A stretch of 64,000 bases of DNA from Hydractinia symbiolongicarpus. Taxonomy: Eukaryota; Cnidaria; Hydrozoa; Anthoathecata; Hydractiniidae. Location: assembly GCF_029227915.1 (NCBI RefSeq), contig NC_079884.1, forward strand, positions 31,436,001 to 31,500,000. The letters are read 5' to 3'. Shown in pieces: positions 22,582-37,300 of this stretch. Position 1 is the stretch's first letter, and each line of letters begins with the position of its first letter. Position numbers and translations under genes: made by a program. The notes beneath the pieces were generated by a model. That model was given only the letters and a program-made list of their open reading frames with translations, searched no databases and was not told where the DNA came from.

Positions 22582-25325
22582 GACTTGTAGTTTTTAAAAA
22601 TGTTTTCATTTTTGATGAGACGCTGAATAAAAGAAGTTTAATCGCCGGCAAACGAAAACCTGCGATTTCCCGTAAATCCCGGACTCGGCCTGTATAGTCA
22701 AAAGTATACAAAGAAAGTACCCAGGGAGTAAACTAATTTCCCAAACGATTTTTTAAATTATTATTTCACCACTAAGTCCCATGAGACTTGTAGTTTTTAA
22801 AAATGTTTTCATTTTTGATGAGACACTGAATAAAAGAAGTTTAATCGCCAGCAAACGAAAACCTGCGATTTCCCGTAAATCCCGGACTCGGCCTGTATAG
22901 TCAAAAGTATACAAAGAAAGTACCCAGGGAGTAAACTAATTTCCCAAACGATTTTTTAAATTATTATTTCACCACTAAATCCCATGAGACTTGTAGTTTT
23001 TAAAAATGTTTTCATTTTTGATGAGACACTGAATAAAAGAAGATTAATCGCCAGCAAACGAAAACCCGCGATTTCCCGTAAATCCCGGACTCGGTCCGTA
23101 TAGTCAAAAGTATACAAAGAAAGTACCCAGGGAGTAAACTCATTTCCCGAACGATTTTTTAAGTTATTTTTTCACCACTAAAACGCATGAGACTTGTAGT
23201 TTTCAGAAATGTTTTCACTTTTGATGAGACGCTTAATGAAAGTGGTTTAATCGCCGGCAAACGAAAACCCGCGATTTCCCGTAAATCCCGGGCTTGGCCG
23301 TATAGTCGAATGTATACAAAGAAAGTACCCTGTGAGTAAACTCATTTCCGAAACGATTTTTTAAATTATCTTTTCACCACTAAAACGCATGAGACTTGCA
23401 GTTTTCAAAAATGTTTTCATTTTTGATGAGACGCTTAATAAAAGAGGTTTATTCGCCGGCAAACGAAATCCTGCGATTTCCCGTAAATCCCGGGCTTGGT
23501 TGGTATAGTCGAATTTATACAAAGAAAGTACCCAGGGAGTAAACTCATTTCCTGAACGATTTTTTAAATTTTTTTTTCACCACTAAAACGCATGAGACTT
23601 GTAGTTTTCAAAAATGTTTTCATTTTTGATGAGACGCTGAATGAAAGAAGTTTAATCGCCGGCAAACGAAATCCCGCGATTTCCCGTAAATCCCGGGCTT
23701 GGCTTGTATAGTCGAATGTATACAAAGAAAGTACCCTGTGAGTAAACTCATTTCCGAAACGATTTTTTAAATTATCTTTTCACCACTAAAACGCATGAGA
23801 CTTGCAGTTTTCAAAAATGTTTTCATTTTTGATGAGACGCTTAATAAAAGAGGTTTAATCGCCGGCAAACGAAATCCCGCGATTTCCCGTAAATCCCGGG
23901 CTTGGCTCGTATGGTCGAATGTATAGAAAGAAAGTACCCAGGGAGTAAACTCATTTCCCGAACGATTTTTTAAATTTTCTTTTCACCACTAAAACGTATG
24001 AGACTTGTAGTTTTCAAAAATGTTTTTATTTTTGATGAGACGCTTAATGAAAGAGGTTTAATCGCTGGCAAACGAAAACCCGCGATTTCCAGTAAATCCC
24101 GAGCTTGGCCCGTATAGTCGAATGTATACAAAGAAAGTACCCTGTGAGTAAACTCATTTCCAGAACGATTTTTTAAATTATTTTTTCACCACTAAAACGC
24201 ATAAGACTTGTAGTTTTCAAAAATGTTTTCATTTTTGATGAGACGCTTAATGAAAGTGGTTTAATCGCCGGCAAACGAAAACCCGCGATTTCCCGTAAAT
24301 CCCGGGCTTGGCCCTATAGTCGAATGTATACAAAGAAAGTACCCTGTGAGTAAACTCATTTCCGAAACGATTTTTTAAATTATCTTTTCACCACTAAAAC
24401 GCATGAGACTTGCAGTTTTCAAAAATGTTTTCATTTTTGATAAGACGCTTAATAAAAGAGGTTTAATCGCCGGCAAACGAAATCCCGCGATTTCCCGTAA
24501 ATCCCGGGCTTGGCTCGTATAGTCGAATGTATAGAAAGAAAGTACCCAGGAAGTAAACTCATTTCCCGAACGATTTTTTAAATTTTTTTTTCACCACTAA
24601 AACGCATGAGACTTGTAGTTTTCAAAAATGTTTTTATTTTTGATGAGACGCTTAATGAAAGAGGTTTAATCGCTGGCAAACGAAAACCCGCGATTTCCAG
24701 TAAATCCCGGGCTTGGCCCGTATAGTCGAATGTATACAAAGAAAGTACCCTGTGAGTAAACTCATTTCCAGAACGATTTTTTAAATTATTTTTTCACCAC
24801 TAAAACGCATAAGACTTGTAGTTTTCAAAAATGTTTTCATTTCTGATGAGACGCTGAATAAAAGGAGTTTAATCGCCGGCAAATGAAAACCCGCGATTTC
24901 CCGTAAATCCCGGGCTTGGCCAGTATAGTCAAAAGTATACAAAGATAGTACCCAGGGAGTAAACTAATCTCCCAAACGATTTTTTAAATTATTATTTCAC
25001 CACTAAGTCCCATGAGACTTGTAGTTTTTAAAAATGTTTTCATTTTTGATGAGACACTGAATAAAAGAAGATTAATCGCCAGCAAACGAAAACCCGCGAT
25101 TTCCCGTAAATCCCGGACTCGGCCCGTATAGTCAAAAGTATACAAAGAAAGTACCCAGGGAGTAAACTCATTTCCCGAACGATTTTTTAAGTTATTTTTT
25201 CACCACTAAAACGCATGAGACTTGTAGTTTTCAGAAATGTATTCACTTTTGATGAGACGCTTAATGAAAGTGGTTTAATGTCCGGCAAACGAAAATCCGC
25301 GATTTCCCGTAAATCCCGGGCTTGG

Positions 25326-28300
25326 CCCGTATAGTCAAAAGTATACAAAGAAAGTACCCAGGGAGTAAACTCATTTCCCGAACGATTTTTTAAATTATTT
25401 TTTCACCACTAAAACGCATGAGATTGTAGTTTTTAGAAATGTTTTCATTTTTGATGAGACGCTTAATGAAAGTGGTTTAATCGCCGGCAAACGAAAACCC
25501 GCGATTTCCCGTAAATCCCGGGCTTGGCTGTATAGTCGAATGTATACAAAGAAAGTACCCTGTGAGTAAACTCATTTCCAAAACGATTTTTTAAATTATC
25601 TTTTCACCACTAAAACGCATGAGACTTGTAGTTTTCAAAAATGTTTTCATTTTTGATGAGACACTGAATAAAAGAAGTTTAATCGCCGGCAAACGAAAAC
25701 CCGCCATTTTCCGTAAATCCCGGGCTTGGCCCGTATAGTCAAAAGTATACAAAGAAAGTACCCAGGGTGTAAACTTATTTCCAGAACGATTTTTTAAATT
25801 ATTATTTCACCACTAAAGCCCATGAGACTTGTAGTTTTAAAAAATGTTTTCATTTTTGATGAGACGCTGAATAAAAGAAGTTTAATCGCCGGCAAACGAA
25901 AACCCGCCATTTCCCGTAAACCCCGGATTCGGCCCGTATAATCAAAAGTATACAAAGAAAGTACCCAGGGAGTAAACTCATTTCCCGAACGATTTTTTAA
26001 ATTATTTTTTCACCACTAAAACGCATGAGACTTGTAGTTTTCAAAAATGTTTTCATTTTTGATGAGACGCTGAATGAAAGAAGTTTAATCGCCGACAAAC
26101 GAAATCCCGCGATTTCCCGTAAATCCCGGGCTTGGCTCGTATAGTCGAATGTATACAAAGAAAGTACCCAGGGAGTAAACTCATTTGCCGAACGATTTTT
26201 TAAATTTTTTTTCACCACTAAAACGCATGAGACTTGTAGTTTTCAAAAATGTTTTCATTTTTGATGAGACGCTGAATGAAAGAAGTTGAATCGCCGGCAA
26301 ACGAAAACGTGCGATTTCCCGTAAATCCCGGGCTTGGCCCGTATAGTCAAAAGTATACAAAGAAAGTACCCAGGGAGTAAACTCATTTCCCGAACGATTT
26401 TTTAAATTATTTTTTCACCACTAAAACGCATGAGATTGTAGTTTTTAGAAATGTTTTCATTTTTGATGAGACGCTTAATGAAAGTGGGTTAATCGCAGGC
26501 AAACGAAAACCCGCGATTTCCCGTAAATCCCGGGCTTGGCTGTATAGTCGAATGTATACAAAGAAAGTACCCTGTGAGTAAACTCATTTCCAAAACGATT
26601 TTTTAAATTATCTTTTCACCACTAAAACGCATGAGACTTGTAGTTTTCAAAAATGTTTTCATTTTTGATGAGACACTGAATAAAAAAAGTTTAATCGCCG
26701 GCAAACGAAAACCCGCCATTTTCCGTAAATCCCGGGCTTGGCCCGTATAGTCAAAAGTATACAAAGAAAGTACCCAGGGTGTAAACTCATTTCCAGAACG
26801 ATTTTTTAAATTATTATTTCACCACTACAGCCCATGAGACTTGTAGTTTTAAAAAATGTTTTCATTTTTGATAAGACGCTGAATAAAAGAAGTTTAATCG
26901 CCGGCAAACGAAAACCCGCCATTTCCCGTAAACCCCGGATTCGGCCCGTATAATCAAAAGTATACAAAGAAAGTACCCAGGGAGTAAACTCATTTCCCGA
27001 ACGATTTTTTAAATTATTTTTTCACCACTAAAACGCATGAGACTTGTAGTTTTCAAAAATGTTTTCATTTTTGATGAGACGCTGAATGAAAGAAGTTTAA
27101 TCGCCGACAAACGAAATCCCGCGATTTCCCGTAAATCCCGGGCTTGGCTCGTATAGTCGAATGTATACAAAGAAAGTACCCAGGGAGTAAAATCATTTGC
27201 CGAACGATTTTTTAAATTTTTTTTCACCACTAAAACGCATGAGACTTGTAGTTTTCAAAAATGTTTTCATTTTTGATGAGACGCTGAATGAAAGAAGTTG
27301 AATCGCCGGCAAACGAAAACGTGCGACTTCCCGTAAATCCCGGACTCGGCCGGTGTAGTCAAAAGTATACAAAGAAAGTACCCAAGGAGTAAACTCATTT
27401 CCCGAACTATTTTTTAAATTATTTTTTCACCACTAAATCGCATGAGACTTGCAGTTTTTAGAAATGTTTTCATTTTTGATGAGACGCTTAATGAAAGTGG
27501 TTTAATCGCCGGCAAACGGAAACCCGCGATTTCCCGTGAATCCCGGGCTTGGCTGTATAGTCGAATGTATACAAAGAAAGTACCCTGTGAGTAAACTCAT
27601 TTCCAAAACGATTTTTAAAATTATCTTTTCACCACTAAAACGCATGAGACTTGTAGTTTTTAAAAATGTTTTCATTTTTGATGAGACACTGAATAAAAAA
27701 AGTTTAATCGCCGGCAAACGAAAAACCGCCATTTCCCGTAAATCCCGGTCTTGGCTCGTATAGTCGAATGTATACAAAGAAAGTACCCAGGGAGTAAACT
27801 CATTTCCCGAACGATTTTTTAAATTTTTTTTCACCACTAAAACGCATGAGACTTGTAGTTTTCAAAAATGTTTTCATTTCGATGAGACGCTGAATGAAAG
27901 AAGTTTAATCGCCGGCAAACGAAAACGTGCGATTTCCCGTAAATCCTGGACTCGGCCTGTATAGTCAAAAGTATACAAAGAAAGTACCCAGCGTGTAAAC
28001 TCATTTCCCGAACGATTTTTTAAATTATTATTTCACCACTAAAGCCTATGAGACTTGTAGTTTTTAAAAATGTTTTCATTTTTGATGAGACGCTAAATAA
28101 AAGAAGTGTAATCGCCGGCAAACAAAAACGCGCGACTTCCCGTAAATCCCGGACTCGGCCCGTATAGTCAAAAGTATACAAAAAAAGTACCCAGGGAGTA
28201 AACTCATTTCCCGAACGATTTTTTAAATTATTTTTTCACCACTAAAACGCATGAGATTGTAGTTTTTAGAAATGTTTTCATTTTTGATGAGACGCTTAAT

Positions 28301-31300
28301 GAAAGTGGTTTAATCGCCGGCAAACGAAAACCCGCGATTTCCCGTAAATCCCGGGCTTGGCTGTATAGTCGAATGTATACAAAGAAAGTACCCTGTGAGT
28401 AAACTCATTTCCAAAACGATTTTTTAAATTATCTTTTCACCACTAAAACGCATGAGACTTGTAGTTTTCAAAAATGTTTTCATTTTTGATGAGACACTGA
28501 ATAAAAGAAGTTTAATCGCCGGCAAACGAAAACCCGCCATTTTCCGTAAATCCCGGGCTTGGCCCGTATAGTCAAAAGTATACAAAGAAAGTACCCAGGG
28601 TGTAAACTCATTTCCAGAACGATTTTTTAAATTATTATTTCACCACTAAAGCCCATGAGACTTGTAGTTTTAAAAAATGTTTTCATTTTTGATGAGACGC
28701 TGAATAAAAGAAGTTTAATCGCCGGCAAACGAAAACCCGCCATTTCCCGTAAACCCCGGATTCGGCCCGTATAATCAAAAGTATACAAAGAAAGTACCCA
28801 GGGAGTAAACTCATTTCCCGAACGATTTTTTAAATTATTTTTTCACCACTAAAACGCATGAGACTTGTAGTTTTCAAAAATGTTTTCATTTTTGATGAGA
28901 CGCTGAATGAAAGAAGTTTAATCGCCGACAAACGAAATCCCGCGATTTCCCGTAAATCCCGGGCTTGGCTCGTATAGTCGAATGTATACAAAGAAAGTAC
29001 CCAGGGAGTAAACTCATTTGCCGAACGATTTTTTAAATTTTTTTTCACCACTAAAACGCATGAAACTTGTAGTTTTCAAAAATGTTTTCATTTTTGATGA
29101 GACGCTGAATGAAAGAAGTTGAATCGCCGGCAAACGAAAACGTGCGATTTCCCGTAAATCCCGGGCTTGGCCCGTATAGTCAAAAGTATACAAAGAAAGT
29201 ACCCAGGGAGTAAACTCATTTCCCGAACGATTTTTTAAATTATTTTTTCACCACTAAAACGCATGAGATTGTAGTTTTTAGAAATGTTTTCATTTTTGAT
29301 GAGACGCTTAATGAAAGTGGGTTAATCGCAGGCAAACGAAAACCCGCGATTTCCCGTAAATCCCGGGCTTGGCTGTATAGTCGAATGTATACAAAGAAAG
29401 TACCCTGTGAGTAAACTCATTTCCAAAACGATTTTTTAAATTATCTTTTCACCACTAAAACGCATGAGACTTGTAGTTTTCAAAAATGTTTTCATTTTTG
29501 ATGAGACACTGAATAAAAAAAGTTTAATCGCCGGCAAACGAAAACCCGCCATTTTCCGTAAATCCCGGGCTTGGCCCGTATAGTCAAAAGTATACAAAGA
29601 AAGTACCCAGGGTGTAAACTCATTTCCAGAACGATTTTTTAAATTATTATTTCACCACTAAAGCCCATGAGACTTGTAGTTTTAAAAAATGTTTTCATTT
29701 TTGATAAGACGCTGAATAAAAGAAGTTTAATCGCCGGCAAACGAAAACCCGCCATTTCCCGTAAACCCCGGATTCGGCCCGTATAATCAAAAGTATACAA
29801 AGAAAGTACCCAGGGAGTAAACTCATTTCCCGAACGATTTTTTAAATTATTTTTTCACCACTAAAACGCATGAGACTTGTAGTTTTCAAAAATGTTTTCA
29901 TTTTTGATGAGACGCTGAATGAAAGAAGTTTAATCGCCGACAAACGAAATCCCGCGATTTCCCGTAAATCCCGGGCTTGGCTCGTATAGTCGAATGTATA
30001 CAAAGAAAGTACCCAGGGAGTAAACTCATTTGCCGAACGATTTTTTAAATTTTTTTTCACCACTAAAACGCATGAGACTTGTAGTTTTCAAAAATGTGTT
30101 CATTTTTGATGAGACGCTGAATGAAAGAAGTTGAATCGCCGGCAAACGAAAACGTGCGACTTCCCGTAAATCCCGGACTCGGCCGGTGTAGTCAAAAGTA
30201 TACAAAGAAAGTACCCAAGGAGTAAACTCATTTCCCGAACTATTTTTTAAATTATTTTTTCACCACTAAATCGCATGAGACTTGTAGTTTTTAGAAATGT
30301 TTTCATTTTTGATGAGACGCTTAATGAAAGTGGTTTAATCGCCGGCAAACGGGAACCCGCGATTTCCCGTGAATCCCGGGCTTGGCTGTATAGTCGAATG
30401 TATACAAAGAAAGTACCCTGTCAGTAAACTCATTTCCAAAACGATTTTTTAAATTATCTTTTCACCACTAAAACGCATGAGACTTGTAGTTTTTAAAAAT
30501 GTTTTCATTTTTGATGAGACACTGAATAAAAGAAGTTTAATCGCCGGCAAACGAAAAACCGCCATTTCCCGTAAATCCCGGTCTTGGCCCGTATAGTCAA
30601 AAGTATACAAAGAACGTACCCAGGGTGTAAACTCATTTCCAGAACGATTTTTTAAATTATTATTTCACCACTAAAGCCCATGAGACTTGTAGTTTTTAAA
30701 AATGTTTTCATTTTTGATGAGACGCTGAATAAAAGAAGTTTAATCGCCGGCAAACGAAAACCCGCCATTTCCTGTAAACCCCGGACTCGGCCCGTATAAT
30801 CAAAAGTATACAAAGAAAGTACCCAGGGAGTAAACTCATTTCCCGAACGATTTTTTAAATTATTTTTTCACCACTAAAACGCATGAGACTTGTAGTTTTT
30901 AAAAATGTTTTCATTTTTGATGAGACGCTGAATGAAAGAAGTTTAATCGCCGGCAAACAAAAACCTGCGATTTCCCGTAAATCCCGGACTCGGCCCGTAT
31001 AGTCAAAAGTATACAAAGAAAGTACCCAGGGTGTAAACTCATTTCCCGAACGATTTTTTAAATTAATTTTCACCACTAAAACGCATGAGACTTGTAGTTT
31101 TCAGAAATGTTTTCATTTTTGATGAGACGCTTAATGAAAACAAAAACCTGCGATTTCCCGTAAATCCCAGGCTTGGCCCGTATAGTCGAATGTATACAAA
31201 GAAAGTACCCTGTGAGTAAACTCATTTCCGAAACGATTTTTTAAATTATTTTTTCACCACTAAAACGCATGAGACTTGCAGTTTTCAAAAATGTTTTCAT

Positions 31301-34300
31301 TTTTGATGAGACGCTTAATAAAAGAGGTTTAATTGCCGGCAAACGATATCCCGCGATTTCCCGTAAATCCCGGGCTTGGCTCGTATAGTCGAATGTATAC
31401 AAAGAAAGTACCCAGGGAGTAAACTTATTTCCCGAACGATTTTTTAAATTTTTTTTCACCACTAAAACGCATGAGACTTGTAGTTTTCAAAAATGTTTTC
31501 ATTTTTGATGAGACGCTGAATGAAAGAAGTTTAATCGCCGGCAAACGAAATCCCGCGATTTCCCGTAAATCCCGGGCTTGGCTCGTATAGTCGAATGTAT
31601 ACAAAGAAAGTACCCAGGGAGTAAACTCATTTCCCGAACGATTTTTTAAATTTTTTTTCACCACTAAAACGCATGAGACTTGTAGTTTTCAAAAATGTTT
31701 TCATTTTCGATGAGACGCTGAATAAAAGAAGTTTAATCGCCGGCAAACAAAAACCCGCGACTTCCCGTAAATCCCGGACTCGGCCGGTGTAATCAAAAGT
31801 ATACAAAGAAAGTACCCAGGGAGTAAACTCATTTCCCGAACGATTTTTTAAATTATTTTTTCACCACTAAATCGCATGAGACTTGTAGTTTTTAGAAATG
31901 TTTTCATTTTTGATGAGACGCTTAATGAAAGTGGTTTAATCGCCGGCAAACGGAAACCCGCGATTTCCCGTAAATCCCGGGCTTGGCTGTATAGTCGAAT
32001 GTATACAAAGAAAGTACCCTGTGAGTAAACTCATTTCCAAAACGATTTTTTAAATTATCTTTTCACCACTAAAACGCATGAGACTTGTAGTTTTCAAAAA
32101 TGTTTTCATTTTTGATGAGACACTTAACAAAAGAAGTTTAATCGCCGGCAAACGAAAACCCGCCATTTTCCGTAAATCCCGGGCTTGGCCCGTATAGTCA
32201 AAAGTATACAAAGAAAGTACCCAGGGTGTAAACTCATTTCCAGAACGATTTTTTAAATTATTATTTCACCACTAAAGCCCATGAGACTTGTAGTTTTTAA
32301 AAATGTTTTCATTTTTGATGAGACGCTGAATAAAAGAAGTTTAATCGCCGGCAAACGAAAACCCGCTATTTCCCGTAAACCCCGGACTCGGCCCGTATAA
32401 TCAAAAGTATACAAAGAAAGTACCCAGGGAGTAAACTCATTTCCCGAACGATTTTTTAAATTATTTTTTCACCACTAAAACGCATGAGACTTGCAGTTTT
32501 CAAAAATGTTTTCATTTTTGATGAGACGCTGAATGAAAGACGTTTAATAGCCGGCAAACAAAATCCCGCGATTTCCCGTAAATCCCGGGCTTGGCTCGTA
32601 TAGTCGAATGTATACAAAGAAAGTACCCAGGGAGTAAACTCATTTCCCGAACGATTTTTTAAATTATCAATTCACCACTAAAACGCATGAGACTTGTAGT
32701 TTTTAAAAATGTTTTCATTTTTGATGAGACGCTTAATGAAAGTGGTTTAATCGCCGGCAAACGGAAACCCGCGATTTCCCGTAAATCCCGGGCTTGGCTG
32801 TATAGTCGAATGTATACAAAGAAAGTACACTGTGAGTAAACTCATTTCCAAAACGATTTTTTAAATTATCTTTTCACCACTAAAACGCATGAGACTTGTA
32901 GTTTTCAAAAATGAGACACTTAACAAAAGAAGTTTAATCGCCGGCAAACGAAAACCTGCGATTTTCCGTAAATACCGGGCTTGGCCCGTATAGTCAAAAG
33001 TATACAAAGAAAGTACCCAGGGTGTAAACTCATTTCCAGAACGATTTTTTAAATTATTATTTCACCACTAAAGCCCATGAGACTTGTAGTTTTTAAAAAT
33101 GTTTTCATTTTTGATGAGACGCTGAATAAAAGAAGTTTAATCGCCGGCAAACGAAAACGCGCCATTTCCCGTAAACCCCGGACTCGGCCCGTATAATCAA
33201 AAGTATACAAAGAAAGTACCCAGGGAGTAAACTCATTTCCCGAACGATTTTTTAAATTATTTTTTCACCACTAAAACGCATGAGACTTGCAGTTTTCAAA
33301 AATGTTTTCATTTTTGATGAGACGCTGAATGAAAGACGTTTAATAGCCGGCAAACAAAATCCTGCGATTTCCCGTAAATCCCGGGCTTGGCTCGTATAGT
33401 CGAATGTATACAAAGAAAGTACCCAGGGAGTAAACTCATTTCCCGAACAATTTTTTAAATTATCATTTCACCACTAAAACGCATGAGACTTGTAGTTTTT
33501 AAAAATGTTTTCATTTTTGATGAGACACTGAATAAAAGAAGTTTAATCGCCGGCAAACGAAAACCCGCCATTTCCCATAAATTCCGGGCTTGGCCCGTAT
33601 AGTCAAAAGTATACAAAGAAAGTACCCAGGGTGTAAACTCATTTCCCGAACGATTTTTTAAATTATTATTTCACCACTAAAGCCCATGAGACTTGTAGTT
33701 TTTAAAAATGTTTTCATTTTTGATGAGACGCTGAATAAAAGAAGTTTAATCGCCGGCAAACGAAAACCCGCCATTTCCCGTAAACCCCGGACTCGGCCCG
33801 TATAATCAAAAGTATACAAAGAAAGTACCCAGGGAGTAAACTCATTTCCCGAACGATTTTTTAATTTATTTTTTCACCACTAAAACGCATGAGACTTGTA
33901 GTTTTCAAAAATGTTTTCATTTTTGATGAGACGCTGAATGAAAGAAGTTTAATCGCCGGCAAACGAAAACGTGCGATTTCCCGTAAATCCCAGACTCGGC
34001 CCGTATAGTCAAAAGTATACAAAGAAAGTACCCAGGGTGTAAACTCATTTCCCGAACGATTTTTTAAATTAATTTTCACCACTAAAACGCATGAGACTTG
34101 TAGTTTTCAGAAATGTTTTCATTTTTGATGAGACGCTTAATGAAAGTGGTTTAATCGCCGGCAAACGAAAACCCGCGATTTCCCGTAAATCCCGGGCTTG
34201 GCCCGTATAGTCGAATGTATACAAAGAAAGTACCCTGTGAGTAAACTCATTTCCGAAACGATTTTTTAAATTATCTTTTCACCACTAAAACGCATGAGAC

Positions 34301-37300
34301 TTGCAGTTTTCAAAAATGTTTTCATTTTTGATGAGACGCTTAATAAAAGAGGTTTAATCACCGGCAAACGAAGTCCCGCGATTTCCCGTAAATCCCGGGC
34401 TTGGCTCGTATAGTCGAATTTATACAAAGAAAGTACCCAGGGAGTAAACTCATTTCCTGAACGATTTTTTAAATTTTTTTTTCACCACTAAATCGCATGA
34501 GACTTGTAGTTCTCAAAAATGTTTTCATTTTTGATGAGACGCTGAATGAAAGAAGTTTAATCGCCGGCAAACGAAATCCCGCGATTTCCCGTAAATCCCG
34601 GGCTTGGCTCGTATAGTCGAATGTATACAAAGAAAGTACCCAGGGAGTAAACTCATTTCCCGAACGATTTTTTAAATTTTTTTTCACCACTAAAACGCAT
34701 GAGACTTGTAGTTTTCAAAAATGTTTTCATTTTTGATGAGACGCTGAATGAAAGAAGTTTAATCGCCGGCAAACAAAATCCCGCGATTTCCTGTAAATCC
34801 CGGGCTTGGCTCGTATAGTCGAATGTATACAAAGAAAGTACCCAGGGAGTAAACTCATTTCCCGAACGATTTTTTAAATTATCTTTTCACCACTAAAACG
34901 CATGAGACTTGTAGTTTTTAAAAATGTTTTTATTTTTGATGAGACACTGAATAAGAGAAGTTTAATCGCCGGCAAACGAAAACCCGCCATTTCCCGTAAA
35001 TCCGGGGCTTGGCCTGTATAGTCGAATGTATACAAAGAAAGTACCCAGGGAGTAAACTCATTTGCCGAACGATTTTTTACATTATTTTTTCACCACTAAA
35101 ACGCATGAGACTTGTAGTTTTCAAAAATGTTTTCATTTTTGATGAGACGCTTAATGAAAGAGGTTTAATCACCGGCAAACAAAATCCTGCGATTTCCCGT
35201 AAATCCGGGGCTTAGCCCGTACAGTCGAATGTATACAAAGAAAGTACCCAGGGAGTAAACTCATTTCCCGAACGATTTTTTAAATTATTATTTCACCACT
35301 AAAGCCCATGAGACTTGTAGTTTTTAAAAATGTTTTCATTTTTGATGAGACGCTGAATAAAAGAAGTTTAATCGCCGGCAAACGAAAACCCGCCATTTCC
35401 CGTAAACCCCGGACTCGGCCCGTATAATCAAAAGTATACAAAGAAAGTACCCAGGGAGTAAACTCATTTCCCGAACGATTTTTTAATTTATTTTTTCACC
35501 ACTAAAACGCATGAGACTTGTAGTTTTCAAAAATGTTTTCATTTTTGATGAGACGCTGAATGAAAGAAGTTTAATCGCCGGCAAACGAAAACGTGCGATT
35601 TCCCGTAAATCCCTGACTCGGCCCGTATAGTCAAAAGTATACAAAGAAAGTACCCAGGGTGTAAACTCATTTCCCGAACGATTTTTTAAATTAATTTTCA
35701 CCACTAAAACGCATGAGACTTGTAGTTTTCAGAAATGTTTTCATTTTTGATGAGACGCTTAATGAAAGTGGTTTAATCGCCGGCAAACGAAAACCCGCGA
35801 TTTCCCGTAAATCCCGGGCTTGGCCGGTATAGTCGAATGTATACAAAGAAAGTACCCTGTGAGTAAACTCATTTCCGAAACGATTTTTTAAATTATCTTT
35901 TCACCACTAAAACGCATGAGACTTGCAGTTTTCAAAAATGTTTTCATTTTTGATGAGACGCTTAATAAAAGAGGTTTAATCGCCGGCAAACGAAATCCCG
36001 CGATTTCCCGTAAATCCCGGGCTTGGCTCGTATAGTCGAATGTATAGAAAGAAAGTACACAGGGAGTAAACTCATTTCCCGAACGATTTTTTAAATTTTT
36101 TTTTCACCACTAAAACGCATGAGACTTGTAGTTTTCAAAAATGTTTTTATTTTTGATGAGACGCTTAATGAAAGAGGTTTAATCGCTGGCATACGAAAAC
36201 CTGCGATTTCCAGTAAATCCCGGGCTTGGCCCGTATAGTCGAATGTATACAAAGAAAGTACCCTGTGAGTAAACTCATTTCCAGAACGATTTTTTAAATT
36301 ATTTTTTCACCACTAAAACGCATAAGACATGTAGTTTTCAAAAATGCTTTCATTTCTGATGAGACGCTGAATAAAAGGAGTTTAATCGCCGGCAAATGAA
36401 AACCCGCGATTTCCCGTAAATCCCGGGCTTGGCCAGTATAGTCAAAAGTATACAAAGATAGTACCCAGGGAGTAAACTCATTTCCCGAACGATTTTTTAA
36501 TTTATTTTTTCACCACTAAAACGCATGAGACTTGTAGTTTTTAAAAATGTTTTCATTTTTGATGAGACGCTGAATAAAAGAAGTTTAATCGCCGGCAAAC
36601 GAAAACCTGCGATTTCCCGTAAATCCCGGACTCGGCCTGTATAGTCAAAAGTATACAAAGAAAGTACCCAGGGAGTAAACTAATTTCCCAAACGATTTTT
36701 TAAATTATTATTTCACCACTAAGTCCCATGAGACTTGTAGTTTTTAAAAATGTTTTCATTTTTGATGAGACACTGAATAAAAGAAGTTTAATCGCCGGCA
36801 AACGAAAACCTGCGATTTCCCGTAAATCCCGGACTCGGCCTGTATAGTCAAAAGTATACAAAGAAAGTACCCAGGGAGTAAACTAATTTCCCAAACGATT
36901 TTTTAAATTATTATTTCACCACTAAATCCCATGAGACTTGTAGTTTTTAAAAATGTTTTCATTTTTGATGAGACACTGAATAAAAGAAGATTAATCGCCA
37001 GCAAACGAAAACCCGCGATTTCCCGTAAATCCCGGACTCGGTCCGTATAGTCAAAAGTATACAAAGAAAGTACCCAGGGAGTAAACTCATTTCCCGAACG
37101 ATTTTTTAAGTTATTTTTTCACCACTAAAACGCATGAGACTTGTAGTTTTCAGAAATGTTTTCACTTTTGATGAGACGCTTAATGAAAGTGGTTTAATCG
37201 CCGGCAAACGAAAACCCGCGATTTCCCGTAAATCCCGGGCTTGGCCGTATAGTCGAATGTATACAAAGAAAGTACCCTGTGAGTAAACTCATTTCCGAAA

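Larger units (their letters stand above)
11581..25325 (+). repeat. giant higher-order repeat, copy 1 (13,745 bp)
   Basis: About 68 monomers. The sequence from 11581 restarts at 25326 with offset 13745. The offset becomes 13948 after the monomer lost near 15.1 kb and 13947 after a one-base difference near 18145 (TTTTTTAAAAATG against TTTTCAAAAATG). Check points agree at about 12252/25997, 13757/27502, 16907/30855, 17477/31425, 19914/33861, 21062/35009 and 21536/35483. It begins with families 1-3, moves to family 4 near 17-20 kb and to families 5-6 from 22 kb. Confidence 0.9.
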
